Shown one piece after another: positions 43,641 to 53,752 of a DNA stretch of 57,329 nucleotides. The DNA comes from Limosilactobacillus gastricus DSM 16045 (GTDB lineage Bacteria; Bacillota; Bacilli; Lactobacillales; Lactobacillaceae): NCBI RefSeq assembly GCF_001434365.1, contig NZ_AZFN01000009.1, forward strand, positions 26,397 through 83,725, in the 5' to 3' direction. Each line of letters opens with the position of its first letter. Within the stretch, counting starts at the first letter, position 1. Position numbers and translations under genes: made by a program. The notes beneath the pieces were generated by a model. It did not search any database. It had not been told where the DNA came from and was given only the letters and a program-made list of their open reading frames with translations.

Positions 43641-45035
43641 TTAGTAAATCACAACTGGTTCGTTTTGTTCCATATCAGCGTAAGCCGTTCCGGCATCGTA
43701 AGTATGCATGTTAACACATCCGTGTGAACCACCGGTTAAGTAGGCCGTGCTTGACCAATCGGTCCGCCAACTAGCATCGTGGAAACCACACCCACTTTGG
43801 GTAAATGGTGCCCAGTAGCTAACTGGGGAAGCATAACTTGAACCATTATCGTTTTGTCCACGTAAGGTGGTATTTTGTTGCTTGTACATAATGTAGTAAA
43901 CACCCTTCGGCGTAGCATTACTACCATCTTCCGTCCCAGTAACTACATCCGCATCGAAGACTAGTTTCCCATCTTTGTACCACCAAGCATGTTGAGCGGA
44001 GATCGAAACTTCGACGTAAGTATCACCAATCCCATCGTTGGCTGTGACGCCATAGCCAGTCCCGTTTTCGTTATAGCCAATCCCATAAATAAAGTCTTTA
44101 GCATCCAGCGTCGTCGACTTATTGCTGCTAAAGGCACTCACGATCGCACTCGCCGCAGCGTCGGGGTCAATCTTCCAACCATAAGTCCCGGAATTACTGG
44201 TCGTAATCGTACTACCAGAATGGGTCTTAAACTTAAAGGACTTACCTAAAGTGGCGTACTTACTATTGATTTGGGCAATCTTCTTCTTGATTGCCGTAGT
44301 ATCAATATTGTATTGACCATTAGCATAAGTAGCACTGGTGATTAAATTCTTAGCGGATAATTTTACCGTCGTGTTGTTAACCTTAAAGTCAACCGTTTTA
44401 TTCTGTAATGCTTCTAACTTCCGTTTTTCTTTAGCCACGGTCTGGCTATCAGCCTTAACCGGTGTTTTCACAATCTTGGTTAACTTAACTGATTTACTAT
44501 ACTTTTGGTCGTTGAACTCTTGGAGCATCTTATCAACATCCAAACCGTTCCCCGATTTCGCCTTAGTAACGGAAATTTTACCATTCTTCAACACTGCTTG
44601 GGCATCCACAGCAATCGTCTTATCAGCATTATAGGCATTGATGGCCGTCGTCGCTGCTGCCTTCATCGCGGTTTGTTGGGAAGTGTCAGTTGCTGATCCC
44701 TTAACCGTTAAATTACTAGTCTTACTAGATGGAAAGAAGGTCTTTTGCTTTTTTAAAGCTGCTGTAAACTTGCTCTTATCCTTTGCAGTAATTCCAGAAC
44801 TCGTTTCCGTCCCATCATAGATTTTTTGACCATTGAAGTAGACATCATTGGAAAGTTTGGTCTTCTTAACCTTTTCATAAGCCTGTTGACTCGTTAGTCC
44901 ACCTACGTTAACTCCGTTGATTGAAGTATTCTTGTTAAAGTAGGTATTTTGGTGATGATTAATCCCAGCTAAAACGGCTGCGACAACCACAACCGCCCCA
45001 ACTACCGAACTAACAATTTTTGTTTGTTTTTCCAT
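43641..45035 (-). CDS. L,D-transpeptidase (YkuD domain) with PG-binding region
   Basis: 464 aa: signal/anchor helix (about 9-26), 'INGVNVGGLTSQQAYEKV' typical of the PG_binding_4/VanW-like region, then the C-terminal YkuD catalytic domain with SHGCVNMH (catalytic Cys440) and 'DAGTAYADMEQNEPVVIY'. It makes 3-3 crosslinks or attaches proteins to peptidoglycan. CTGAGGAG precedes the ATG by 8 bases. Confidence 0.93.
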   Translation of the reverse strand: MEKQTKIVSSVVGAVVVVAAVLAGINHHQNTYFNKNTSINGVNVGGLTSQQAYEKVKKTKLSNDVYFNGQKIYDGTETSSGITAKDKSKFTAALKKQKTFFPSSKTSNLTVKGSATDTSQQTAMKAAATTAINAYNADKTIAVDAQAVLKNGKISVTKAKSGNGLDVDKMLQEFNDQKYSKSVKLTKIVKTPVKADSQTVAKEKRKLEALQNKTVDFKVNNTTVKLSAKNLITSATYANGQYNIDTTAIKKKIAQINSKYATLGKSFKFKTHSGSTITTSNSGTYGWKIDPDAAASAIVSAFSSNKSTTLDAKDFIYGIGYNENGTGYGVTANDGIGDTYVEVSISAQHAWWYKDGKLVFDADVVTGTEDGSNATPKGVYYIMYKQQNTTLRGQNDNGSSYASPVSYWAPFTQSGCGFHDASWRTDWSSTAYLTGGSHGCVNMHTYDAGTAYADMEQNEPVVIY

Positions 45036-45086
45036 TTTGTTACTCCTCAGTATTAGTACTAGCTAATCTTACCACCAAAAACTTTT

Positions 45087-45133
45087 AAAAAAAAGAACCA
45101 TGCCTACTATTCTATAAATAGTACATGATTCTC
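45087..45133 (-). terminator. Intrinsic terminator after the universal stress protein gene
   Basis: Stem GAA-CATG-TACTATT / AATAGTA-CATG-TTC (about 45095-45131, two small internal loops) followed by eight T on the minus strand. Confidence 0.85.
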
Positions 45134-45157
45134 AAAAAAATACCCATTTATGATTTT

Positions 45158-45658
45158 TTATAGTTTTGGATATGCAGTCCGATCAATCTTTAAGGGATCG
45201 TTATTAATGTCAGTCTTAACCACAACCACATCATATGCCGTATGACCAATGACATAATTAGCGGTTGAACCAACTAACATCTTACCAATCACGTTCAATC
45301 CAGTCGCCCCAACAACTAAGAGGTCGATGTCGTGATCTTCAGCATAACCTGAACTTAATTCTAACTTAACGTTACCAATAACTACCTTTGTCAAAACATC
45401 AGGAACCCCAGCATCCAAAGCCCGTTGCTTGTAGTCAGCTAAGGTTGCTTCCATCTTTTGAATAGATTCTTGGTAAACATCCCGGTCGATGAAGCCATAC
45501 CCAATCGTATCAGCGGTTGGGTAGCGCTCACCATTAACCACACTTAATAGATGTAAGGTAGCTTGATTTTGCTTTGCTAATAAAACTGCTTTATCAAAAG
45601 CAGCTAATGATTGCTTTGAACCATCAATCCCTACCAAAATGTTTTTGTATTCAGCCAT
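45158..45658 (-). CDS. Universal stress protein UspA family
   Basis: 166-aa nucleotide-binding Usp: N-terminal 'KNILVGIDGSKQSLAAFDKAV' and C-terminal 'DLLVVGATGLNVIGKMLVGSTANYVIGHT' with the ATP-binding G-2x-G-9x-G(S/T) pattern. The start MAEYKN at 45658 is 8 bases after GGAGG. Confidence 0.93.
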   Translation of the reverse strand: MAEYKNILVGIDGSKQSLAAFDKAVLLAKQNQATLHLLSVVNGERYPTADTIGYGFIDRDVYQESIQKMEATLADYKQRALDAGVPDVLTKVVIGNVKLELSSGYAEDHDIDLLVVGATGLNVIGKMLVGSTANYVIGHTAYDVVVVKTDINNDPLKIDRTAYPKL

Positions 45659-45723
45659 AATATCCACCTCCACATGGTATTACATAAAAAACTGTAACCG
45701 TTTTCTATACTTTTATTATACCA

Positions 45724-47121
45724 CTAATCGGTAACAAGGTCATAAATAGCTTGCATATAAATTGCCATTGATAACAATAAATCATCAACCGGTTGAAATT
45801 CATTGGCTTGATGCATCACATTGGGAGTGGTTGGCATGAGCGCCCCAAAGGCGACGCCCCGCTCCATCAAACGTCCATAAGTACCGCCCCCCACAACTAA
45901 TGGTTGCGCATTTTGATATCCCGTCTGATCACGATAAGCCTGCATCAGAGTTTGGACGATCGGATCGGTAGGATCAACATAGTGTGGATCTTGATTGCGT
46001 CCCGTCGCCACCGTTAACCCCAATTGATTGGCAACTTGGCTGATTTGCTGGTTGATTTCTGCTGGCGTAATTCCTTTCGGATAGCGGAAGTTCATGTCAA
46101 TTTGAATACCCTTAATTTGATCAAATTGCAATATTCCTGCATTCATGGTCATTTCGCCCATGACCTCATCCGTAAAATCAGCCTTAAAGTTCCGTACTCG
46201 GGTATCCAAATGTAAATAATTCGCTAAAAAAGTGACAAAATTAGCGGCTTGTCCATTTAGTGGAACTTGCTTTAAAAATTTAGCGAGGTAAGTTCCCGCA
46301 TTAATCCCCTTCTCTGGCTCAGCTCCATGGGCCGCCTTACCAAAAATTTCAACTTTAACTTGATCGCCTTCGGCAGTTAATGAACCCGAAACTGGTTCAG
46401 CTTGGATAAATCGATCAAAGGTCTCTTGTAATTGATCCACACTCGTCCCTGAGAGGATCGCCGTCGCCTCACGAGGCACCATATTAAAGCGAAGTCCAGC
46501 ATCAAATTTTATTAATTGAACCTGTCCATTATTATCACCAGATCCAACTAACTTCAGAGAAACTTGGCCCTTTTCACCATTAATTACCGGGAATTCGGCA
46601 TCTGGTGAAAAGCCAAGCGTTGGAGCAGGTTCAACTTCAAAGTAGCGTTTCATTCCCGTCCAATTACTTTCTTCATCAGTTCCAACAATAAACCGGACAC
46701 GTTTGTTAAACTTGATTCCCTGATCTTTTAATTCTTTGAGAGCATAATAAGCTGCTAAGCCCGGTCCTTTATCGTCCGAAGCTCCCCGCCCGTAAATGTT
46801 GCCATCTTTAATTACCGGGTCAAATGGATCCGTGTTCCAACCATTTCCAGCGGGCATGACATCTAAATGGGCCAAAATAGCAAGAGTTTCCTCGCCGTCA
46901 CCCCATTCTGCATAACCGACCACGTTATCAATGTTTTTTACTCGAAAACCATCCTGATCAGCCATCTCTAAAAAGGCCTTGAGCGCCTGAGCCGGAGCTG
47001 GACCTAAGGGGTATTCTGGACTTGCTTTTTCTTCATCACGAACACTTGGGATCTTAATTAAGGAAATAAGATCTCGAAGATAGTGATCACGTTGTGCATT
47101 TGCTAATTTTTGCCAATTCAT
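45724..47121 (-). CDS. pepV: Dipeptidase PepV
   Basis: 465-aa M20 metallopeptidase cleaving dipeptides, important for nitrogen supply in lactic acid bacteria. Metal-site motifs 'LAILAHLDVMPAG', 'GRGASDDKGPG' and 'GTDEESNW' are present, and 'GKAAHGAEPEKGINA' is in the lid. The start MNWQKLAN at 47121 has GGGAG 8 bases upstream. Confidence 0.95.
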   Translation of the reverse strand: MNWQKLANAQRDHYLRDLISLIKIPSVRDEEKASPEYPLGPAPAQALKAFLEMADQDGFRVKNIDNVVGYAEWGDGEETLAILAHLDVMPAGNGWNTDPFDPVIKDGNIYGRGASDDKGPGLAAYYALKELKDQGIKFNKRVRFIVGTDEESNWTGMKRYFEVEPAPTLGFSPDAEFPVINGEKGQVSLKLVGSGDNNGQVQLIKFDAGLRFNMVPREATAILSGTSVDQLQETFDRFIQAEPVSGSLTAEGDQVKVEIFGKAAHGAEPEKGINAGTYLAKFLKQVPLNGQAANFVTFLANYLHLDTRVRNFKADFTDEVMGEMTMNAGILQFDQIKGIQIDMNFRYPKGITPAEINQQISQVANQLGLTVATGRNQDPHYVDPTDPIVQTLMQAYRDQTGYQNAQPLVVGGGTYGRLMERGVAFGALMPTTPNVMHQANEFQPVDDLLLSMAIYMQAIYDLVTD

Positions 47122-47213
47122 ATCAATTGCTCCCATTTTTTCATTTCATTCATCATACCATATCGATAAAATATCGTATAATCATTGTAAAGTAACCAGA
47201 GGAGATGACAAGT

Positions 47214-48068
47214 TTGCAAGCCTTATCTGCTGACATTTTAAAAGAAGTGATTACCCCACGTCCGGTCCAAAGTTATAAGGGGACTTTTGGTCGTTGTGTT
47301 TTAATCGGCGGTAACAACCAATTTGGGGGTGCCATCATCATGGCTACCATGGCGGCGGTTTACGCAGGGACTGGTCTAGTCACTGCAGCTACAGATCCCA
47401 TTAACATCACCGCTCTTCGAACCCGACTACCGGAAGCCATGGTCATCGACTATCAAGATTTTAATCAATTAGCCACTTTGCTGTCATCTGCTGACAGCAT
47501 TGTCGTCGGCCCAGGTTTAGGCGAGACGGAAACGAGCTTAAAAATTTTGAAATTTGTTTTCAATCAGGTCCACGCAAACCAATGCCTGATCATCGATGGT
47601 TCAGCCATTACGCTAGTAGCTAATCACCATTTAACCCTACCAAAGGCCCAGATTATTTTTACTCCTCATGAAATGGAATGGCAGCGCCTTTCGGGAATCG
47701 CTATTGCTGATCAAACTGAGGTGAATAATCAAGCCGCTCAAGCCAAATTAGGTGCCATGGTCATGGTCAAAAAACATCATACTAAAATCTATACTAACCA
47801 GGATGTTTATCAGTTAACGATTGGGACGCCTGCCCAAGCCACTGGCGGAATGGGTGATACCCTAGCCGGCATAGTGGGAGCTTTTACCGCCCAGTTTAGG
47901 ACTGATTATCAAAAGTCCGCCTTAGCTGCTGTCTACGCCCATAGTGCGATCGCTGAAGAATTAGCTGCTAATCAATATGTAGTTTTGCCAACACAAATTA
48001 GTGCCCAACTACCACAATTTATGCACCAGATTAGCCAACCAGATGAACGACCAATTGGTTTTATTTAG
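47214..48068 (+). CDS. nnrD: ADP/ATP-dependent NAD(P)H-hydrate dehydratase
   Basis: About 284 aa, ribokinase-like fold, repairs hydrated NAD(P)H. 'GRCVLIGGNNQFGGAIIMA', 'VVGPGLGE' and 'TGGMGDTLAGIVGA' are diagnostic. It lacks the epimerase half found in NnrE-NnrD fusions. I start at TTG (47214), 9 bases after GAGGAG; the ATG three codons earlier overlaps that ribosome site. Confidence 0.9.
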   Translation: MQALSADILKEVITPRPVQSYKGTFGRCVLIGGNNQFGGAIIMATMAAVYAGTGLVTAATDPINITALRTRLPEAMVIDYQDFNQLATLLSSADSIVVGPGLGETETSLKILKFVFNQVHANQCLIIDGSAITLVANHHLTLPKAQIIFTPHEMEWQRLSGIAIADQTEVNNQAAQAKLGAMVMVKKHHTKIYTNQDVYQLTIGTPAQATGGMGDTLAGIVGAFTAQFRTDYQKSALAAVYAHSAIAEELAANQYVVLPTQISAQLPQFMHQISQPDERPIGFI

Positions 48069-48072
48069 TTAA

Positions 48073-48116
48073 AAAGTCCAGGAGAAACTTCACCGTTTCC
48101 TTCTGGACTTTCTTCT
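48073..48116 (+). terminator. Intrinsic terminator after nnrD
   Basis: AAAGTCCAG (48073-48081) pairs with CTGGACTTT (48103-48111), with inner GAAAC/GTTTC pairs, then TCTTCTT. Confidence 0.8.
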
Positions 48117-48118
48117 TA

Positions 48119-48182
48119 GATCACACTTGTAATTACGGTAAAAAAAGCGCGCCCCACGAGTCGTCTAAATGCTTTTTTCCCA
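48119..48182. repeat. Copy 1 of a repeated structured element, downstream of murJ
   Basis: GATCACACTTGTAATTACGG, an A-run, GCGCGCCCCA, then TGCTTTTTTCCCA. It matches copy 2 (50189-50314) at both ends but lacks its central arms. On the minus strand it gives AAAAAAGC...GCGCTTTTTT and probably ends murJ transcription. Confidence 0.6.
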
Positions 48183-48188
48183 GCTTAT

Positions 48189-49838
48189 TTATTTAATATG
48201 CAATTTGGCTTTAAGAACATTAATCCGTGGGCCTAAAAGATATTCCGCTACCCCGAATTTAAGGACGAGGTAAGCAAACACGATTCCCCCAATAGCAACA
48301 CCAGGGACCAGGGAGAAGAAGGCGGTATAACGTCCATAAGGACTAATAAACAACCCAATCCCCCACATTACCACGCGCACGATCACATACATAATTAAAG
48401 AAGCAATGATAATCTGATTCGTGGGTTTCGTCATTTCTGAAAAATGAACGCCATACCGGCGATGGAAGGTCCCATATACCATCCCAATGACGATTAACAT
48501 GGCCACGGCAGTTGATAATAGGGGTCCTAATCCTGTAAACCATTTAACAAAAGGATATTGCAATATGAACTTAATGATAATCCCAATTCCTAAATAGGTC
48601 ATCATCTTCTTATTTTCAGAAATCCCCTGCATCATCGCGGCTGCCACGGTGTATACCCCATAGGGAATTGACATAAAGGCGGCAAAGGACATGACCGCAG
48701 TCCCTGCAGCACTATACCGATAAAAGACCGTGTATACTGGTTGGGCCACGGCTGACAACCCTAAGGAAGCCGGAATCATCACAAAATAGAACAATAATAA
48801 CCCTTTTTCAATTTGGTGTTGAATTTCCGCTAGATTATTTTTGGCGCGTGCGCTTGCTAATAAGGGAATCGCGGTCGCTGCTAGTGCCGTCCCCAGCGAG
48901 ACAATAATCATATAAATTTTATTCGTGTTAAAAGCAAAGAGGGCGTATAAGGTATTAACCTGTAATTTCGTATAGGTCCCTGTCATATGCATAATTACTG
49001 GGAAAGTATACTGATCAATTAACAAAAATAAGGAAATTCCAGATTCAATAATGATAAAGGGAATGGCCCGATAGATGATTTGGCCAATTAACTTAAGGGT
49101 TGAAATGTCCTGGTCGCCATGAGAGGTCTTAACCAATTCATCAATTTCGCGGCGTTCACGAAGTTCTGCCACCAATAAAACCAAACATGCGCCGATCGCT
49201 CCAATGAAGGCCGCAAAAGTCGATTGAGCAGTCGCCAAAACCCAATTCCCTGAGCCTATTTTCATCACAAAGTAGGTGGCCCCTAACATATAGCCAACTC
49301 GTAATAATTGTTCAATAAATTGGGAAATGGCGGAAGGAGCCATCCAATTGTATCCCTGTAAATAGCCCCGTGAGATACTCATCGCAGGAATAATCAAGAT
49401 TGCCCAAGCCAAGGCGCGAATAACAGGAACGACATTGGCATCCCCTTGGGCTAAAATGCCCGCCCCAAAATACATTACCGACATAAAGAAGATCCCAGTA
49501 ATCATGGCCACATACATGGCCGAACGATATAAGCGCTTACTGGTTAAATACTGACCTCTCCCGTTATAGTCGGCAACCATTTGAGAAATCGCCGACGGGA
49601 TCCCCGCTGAAGCCAGGATAATAAAATATTGATAAATATTATATCCCTTGGCATATGCAGCATTAGCTTGATCGCTGTATACTCCCATCCAGGTTACCCA
49701 AGGAATAACATACAAGGCTCCTAAAATTCGTGATGTAATACTTCCCGCGGTCATCCAGGCCGATCCGGTAACCATTTTACGGGTGGCATCGCTAGTCGAA
49801 GATGCTTCGCTTTGATGCTCCGGCGCTTCAGCTTTCAT
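48189..49838 (-). CDS. murJ: Lipid II flippase MurJ / polysaccharide biosynthesis membrane protein (YtgP-like)
   Basis: 549-aa MOP-superfamily membrane protein with about 14 helices. 'TGSAWMTAGSITSRILGALYVIPW' near the N-terminus and 'RGYLQGYNWMAPSAISQFIEQLLRVGYML' match the SpoVB/YtgP family; YtgP is the Bacillus MurJ. An N-terminal polar extension of about 30 residues precedes helix 1. GAGG lies 7 bases before the ATG at 49838. The pepV-murJ-leuS neighbourhood is common in lactobacilli. Confidence 0.87.
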   Translation of the reverse strand: MKAEAPEHQSEASSTSDATRKMVTGSAWMTAGSITSRILGALYVIPWVTWMGVYSDQANAAYAKGYNIYQYFIILASAGIPSAISQMVADYNGRGQYLTSKRLYRSAMYVAMITGIFFMSVMYFGAGILAQGDANVVPVIRALAWAILIIPAMSISRGYLQGYNWMAPSAISQFIEQLLRVGYMLGATYFVMKIGSGNWVLATAQSTFAAFIGAIGACLVLLVAELRERREIDELVKTSHGDQDISTLKLIGQIIYRAIPFIIIESGISLFLLIDQYTFPVIMHMTGTYTKLQVNTLYALFAFNTNKIYMIIVSLGTALAATAIPLLASARAKNNLAEIQHQIEKGLLLFYFVMIPASLGLSAVAQPVYTVFYRYSAAGTAVMSFAAFMSIPYGVYTVAAAMMQGISENKKMMTYLGIGIIIKFILQYPFVKWFTGLGPLLSTAVAMLIVIGMVYGTFHRRYGVHFSEMTKPTNQIIIASLIMYVIVRVVMWGIGLFISPYGRYTAFFSLVPGVAIGGIVFAYLVLKFGVAEYLLGPRINVLKAKLHIK

Positions 49839-49902
49839 ATTCTTTCCTCTAACTTTTTTATTCAATCCCAACTATTTTATCGTGATTTGCCAGATCCAGC
49901 AA

Positions 49903-50163
49903 TCAGTATTGATCTAGATCGGTCTGAATTAACATAATCTTATCTTTTGGGGATCGAGGATAGTGCTTGTTTGATCCCGGTTGTGGCACCCTTTCATGAT
50001 GGCTTTGTAAGTCACTAATAATCAAGGCTAAGCCAATTTTAGCCCGTAAAAGCGCACGATCGTAATCAGCATCTTCCACCGAAGCATCTGGTAAATCAGG
50101 ATAATAAATCTTAGTTAAACTCGCTGTCTGGGTAATGATAGCTGGATAAGTAACTTGTTCCAT
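49903..50163 (-). CDS. Orphan HicB-like antitoxin-fold protein
   Basis: 86 aa with the HicB N-terminal pattern 'YPAIITQTASLTKIYYPDLPDASVEDADYDRALLRAKIGLALII'. The partly degenerate RNase H-like fold is followed by a short tail without a helix-turn-helix or ribbon-helix-helix. No HicA toxin gene is adjacent. GGGG lies 6 bases before the ATG. Between leuS and murJ, flanked on both sides by related structured repeats. Confidence 0.75.
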   Translation of the reverse strand: MEQVTYPAIITQTASLTKIYYPDLPDASVEDADYDRALLRAKIGLALIISDLQSHHERVPQPGSNKHYPRSPKDKIMLIQTDLDQY

Positions 50164-50188
50164 GGGTGTCCCCTTTTAATTTCCACTG

Positions 50189-50314
50189 GATCACACTAGC
50201 AATTACGGTCAAAAAGCGCGCCCCATTAGTCTAACTACGAACTCACGTCAGTCCATTCTGTACCAACATTCGTTCTAGGTTAGTCCTATGGGGCGCCTGA
50301 TTGCTTTTTTCCCA
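50189..50314 (-). repeat. Copy 2 of the repeated structured element; large hairpin terminator after leuS
   Basis: Arms GCGCCCCAT/ATGGGGCGC (50218-50226 with 50288-50296) and CTAAC/GTTAG (50231-50235 with 50279-50283) form a long hairpin with a ~43-base apex; minus-strand U-run follows. Its outer sequences match copy 1 at 48119, including 20 bases outside the hairpin (GATCACACTAGCAATTACGG), which a simple terminator does not require. Confidence 0.65.
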
Positions 50315-50325
50315 ATTTCTGATTT

Positions 50326-52752
50326 TTACTTCACAACAATATTAACAATCCGGTTTGGAATAACAATCACTTTGACGACTTCCTTGCCAGCTACGTGCGC
50401 CTTCACATTATCATCGGCTAAGGCAATATCTTCGGCATCTTGTTGATCAATATCCCGAGCCATCTTAATTTTAGCCCGCACTTTTCCGTTAACTTGGACC
50501 ACAATGTCAACTTCGTCTTCAACCAATTCGTTTTCATCATAAGTTGGCCAAGGTTGGTAGGCAATAGTATCACTTTCGTGGAAGTGACTCCAGATTTCTT
50601 CGGCCATGTGTGGAACCAATGGTGAAATCATCTTCACAAAGCCTTCCATGTATTCTACTGGCAGGTCATCAACCTTGTAAGCTTCATTTACAAAGACCAT
50701 GAGTTGAGAAATGGCAGTATTGTAATGCATCCGTTCAAAGTCTTCCGTCACCTTCTTAACCGTTTGATTATAAATCTTGGTGATCTTCCCATCATTGTAA
50801 TTTGAAACTCGGTCACGAAGATGATTATTTTCATCCATCAAGAGTCGCCATACCCGGTGAACCCACTTGTTGGATCCATGCAGGCCCTTTTCATCCCAAG
50901 GAACGGATTCCTCAATTGGGCCCATAAACATTTCATATAAGCGTAGCGTATCGGCCCCATATTGGTTCACGATATCATCCGGATTAACCACGTTTCCCTT
51001 GGATTTACTCATCTTTTCATGGTTAGCCCCCAAGATCATCCCTTGGTTGACTAATTTCATAAATGGCTCTGGGGTTGGGACATAGCCTAAGTCGTAGAGA
51101 ACTTTGTGCCAAAAACGAGCGTACAGGAGGTGTAGCACCGCATGTTCAGCCCCACCAACATAAAGATCAACTGGTGACCAGTAATCTAAAGCTTCTTTCG
51201 AGGCAAACGCATCCTTGTTTTGAGGATCTGTATACCGTAACCAGTACCATGATGAGCCCGCCCATTGTGGCATCGTGTTCGTTTCCCGAAGCCCATGGCG
51301 ACCATTTTCATCGTAAACGTTGACCCAATCTTCAATATTAGCTAAGGGACTTTCTCCTGTCCCGGATGGTTCAAGATTATCAGTCTTCGGCAGGCGCAGT
51401 GGTAATTCATCTTCTGGAACGAGCATGGTTTCCCCATCATCCCAATGAATGACTGGAATTGGTTCTCCCCAGTAACGTTGCCGAGAGAAGATCCAATCCC
51501 GTAAACGATAATTAACTTTCTTTCCACCACAATCATGGTCTTCCAGCCAGTTAATCATTGCATCCAAGGCGGCTTGATTGTTCAAGCCATTTAAGAAGTC
51601 AGAATTGATGTGCGGCGCATCACCTGTAAAAGCTTCGCTCTCTTCACTCGTGTCGTGACCCTCAAAAATGCTTGGAATTGGCAAATCAAATTTAGTGGCA
51701 AAATCCCAATCCCGTTGGTCCCCAGCCGGCACGGCCATCACGGCTCCAGTCCCGTACGAAGCAAGGACATAATCACTAATCCAAATTGGCACTTCTTGAC
51801 CATTAACCGGATTAATGGCGTAAGCTCCCGTGAAGACCCCCGTCTTATCCTTATTCAGGTCCGTTCGTTCCAAATCAGACCGCCGCGAGGTTTGTTCTTG
51901 ATATTCCTTAACGGCTGCTGCTTGTTCTGGCGTCACTAATTCGTTCACTAAATCAAGCTCTGGTGCTAAGACCACATATGATAGCCCAAATAAGGTATCA
52001 GGACGAGTCGTAAAGACCTCAATTTCTTGATCAGCATGGTCAACCACTTGGAACTTGATCGAAGCCCCTACTGAGCGGCCAATCCAATTCCGTTGCATTT
52101 CTTTAACCGATTCAGGCCAATCAACCAGATCCAAGTCATCAATCAAGCGATCTGCATATGCCGTGATTTTCAATACCCATTGACGCATTGGAACCCGGTA
52201 AACTGGGTAGCCGCCCCGTTCAGTTTTCCCATCAATGACTTCTTCGTTGGCAACGACGGTACCACCCATGAAATCAGGGGCCCAGTTAACCATAATTTCG
52301 TCTTCATAGGCTAAGCCTTTTTTATAGAGTTGCTCAAAAATCCATTGGGTCCACTTGTAATATTCTGGATCCGTCGTATTGACTTCGCGATCCCAGTCAT
52401 ACGAGAACCCAAGGGCTTGGATTTGGTCACGGAAATGATTAATATTTTGGTTTGTGAAATCAGCCGGATTATGCCCTGTCTTTAAAGCATATTGTTCCGC
52501 AGGCAAACCGAAGGCATCCCACCCCATCGGGTGTAAGACATTGTAGCCTTGCATCCGTTTCATTCGTGACATCACATCAGTGGCCGTGTATCCTTCCGGG
52601 TGACCGACGTGTAAGCCTTGGCCAGATGGATATGGAAACATATCAAGCGCGTAAAATTTCTTTTGGTCCTTATTGATGTCAGCCTTAAAAGTCTTGTGTT
52701 GTTTCCAATAGCGTTGCCATTTCTTTTCAATCGTACTATGATCGTATCCCAT
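50326..52752 (-). CDS. leuS: Leucyl-tRNA synthetase
   Basis: 808-aa class I synthetase. The HIGH-type motif is '[12 protein letters not shown]', the KMSKS loop is '[18 protein letters not shown]', and an editing domain contains '[18 protein letters not shown]'. It is preceded by a T-box leader with a CUC specifier, so it responds to uncharged tRNA-Leu. Confidence 0.97.
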   Translation of the reverse strand: MGYDHSTIEKKWQRYWKQHKTFKADINKDQKKFYALDMFPYPSGQGLHVGHPEGYTATDVMSRMKRMQGYNVLHPMGWDAFGLPAEQYALKTGHNPADFTNQNINHFRDQIQALGFSYDWDREVNTTDPEYYKWTQWIFEQLYKKGLAYEDEIMVNWAPDFMGGTVVANEEVIDGKTERGGYPVYRVPMRQWVLKITAYADRLIDDLDLVDWPESVKEMQRNWIGRSVGASIKFQVVDHADQEIEVFTTRPDTLFGLSYVVLAPELDLVNELVTPEQAAAVKEYQEQTSRRSDLERTDLNKDKTGVFTGAYAINPVNGQEVPIWISDYVLASYGTGAVMAVPAGDQRDWDFATKFDLPIPSIFEGHDTSEESEAFTGDAPHINSDFLNGLNNQAALDAMINWLEDHDCGGKKVNYRLRDWIFSRQRYWGEPIPVIHWDDGETMLVPEDELPLRLPKTDNLEPSGTGESPLANIEDWVNVYDENGRHGLRETNTMPQWAGSSWYWLRYTDPQNKDAFASKEALDYWSPVDLYVGGAEHAVLHLLYARFWHKVLYDLGYVPTPEPFMKLVNQGMILGANHEKMSKSKGNVVNPDDIVNQYGADTLRLYEMFMGPIEESVPWDEKGLHGSNKWVHRVWRLLMDENNHLRDRVSNYNDGKITKIYNQTVKKVTEDFERMHYNTAISQLMVFVNEAYKVDDLPVEYMEGFVKMISPLVPHMAEEIWSHFHESDTIAYQPWPTYDENELVEDEVDIVVQVNGKVRAKIKMARDIDQQDAEDIALADDNVKAHVAGKEVVKVIVIPNRIVNIVVK

Positions 52753-52794
52753 GATTGAGCTCCTTTGATTTTAGATCGACATTTAAACCATCAA

Positions 52795-53036
52795 ATTAAA
52801 AAATCCCGCAACACAAGCAACCTTGCATTACGGGACGAATTTCTCCGCGGTACCACCCATGATTCTACATTACTGTAGCGCTTAGCTCTATAACGTGGAG
52901 AAACGTTATTGCTTACTGATTTCAGCAATAATCCCTTGGGTGAGTTCATCATCAGTCAAATCTGAGTTCTCAACTACCACTCAGTTTCTGAAAAGTGGCT
53001 AATGATTACTAGTCCCTTGATAGTCTAAATATTGCA
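52795..53036 (-). promoter_or_regulatory. T-box leader of leuS (Leu CUC specifier)
   Basis: Contains the T-box core GGTGGTACCGCG (within 52858-52845), a Stem I closed by GCAATA/TATTGC, an AGUA-type loop, and a specifier loop 'GAACTCACC' with CUC at 52944-52942. A terminator stem (TCCCG/CGGGA, 52804-52808 and 52831-52835) with T-run follows. Occupies the 361-base gap before leuS; uncharged tRNA-Leu would promote read-through. Confidence 0.93.
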
Positions 53037-53040
53037 TTTA

Positions 53041-53069
53041 ATACTAGCAAATTCATTCGTCCATTGCAA
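53041..53069 (-). promoter_or_regulatory. Promoter of the leuS T-box transcript
   Basis: -35 TTGCAA (53069-53064), 17-bp spacer, -10 TAGTAT (53046-53041), just upstream of Stem I. Confidence 0.6.
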
Positions 53070-53113
53070 GAGTATGTTAGAATCAAATTAAATAAATATT
53101 AAAGGATACATTT

Positions 53114-53731
53114 ATGAACCAGCGTCGTGCGATCATTCTCAGTGGAGCAACTCTGATCTTTAGCCTCATTACCCTTCTAATCACTTTGCAGGTCCCCCTA
53201 ATCCAAACCGGGGATCAACAAATCCGCCAGTTGGTAAATCACTGGCGAAGCCCTTGGTTTTCCACCTTCATGGTGGGGATTACCCGCTTATTTGACCCCA
53301 CTCTGGGGGCCTTTATTATTACTCTGACGATTTTGAGTGTTTGGTACTTAACCAATCGTTGGCGAGCCTTGCAAGTAGCCACAACCATTTTTTCCGGCAC
53401 CCTTATCAATCATATGATTAAAGCCATCGTTAATCGGCCGCGCCCAAATGTGGATATTCTCTTACACTACAATGGCTTTAGCTTCCCAAGTGGTCACTCC
53501 GCTACTGCCATGGTAGTTTTCGGAAGCCTCTTTCTATTCTTATCCCGTAGTCATTACCGGTGGCGGACCGGCCTGATGATCCTCTTGGCAATTTTAATTT
53601 TCTTGGTTGGCTTCTCCCGCCTCTATGTGGGTGCCCATTACCTTTCTGATGTGATTGCTGGTTGGAGTCTGGGCTTGATGATCATTAGTGGATTGGATCT
53701 AATCTTTGACTACATCAAAAAAGATCGATGA
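53114..53731 (+). CDS. PAP2-family membrane phosphatase
   Basis: 205 aa, five to six helices. Phosphatase motifs: 'KAIVNRPRP' (KxxxxxxRP), 'PSGHS' and 'SRLYVGAHYLSDVIAG'. Relatives dephosphorylate undecaprenyl pyrophosphate or phosphatidylglycerophosphate. AAGGA lies 7 bases before the ATG. Confidence 0.9.
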   Translation: MNQRRAIILSGATLIFSLITLLITLQVPLIQTGDQQIRQLVNHWRSPWFSTFMVGITRLFDPTLGAFIITLTILSVWYLTNRWRALQVATTIFSGTLINHMIKAIVNRPRPNVDILLHYNGFSFPSGHSATAMVVFGSLFLFLSRSHYRWRTGLMILLAILIFLVGFSRLYVGAHYLSDVIAGWSLGLMIISGLDLIFDYIKKDR

Positions 53732-53752
53732 TTTTTTCACCGATCTTTTTTT
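53718..53752. terminator. Bidirectional terminator between the PAP2 gene and metK
   Basis: AAAAAGATCG (53718-53727) pairs with CGATCTTTTT (53741-53750), with A- and T-runs on opposite sides. Confidence 0.85.
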
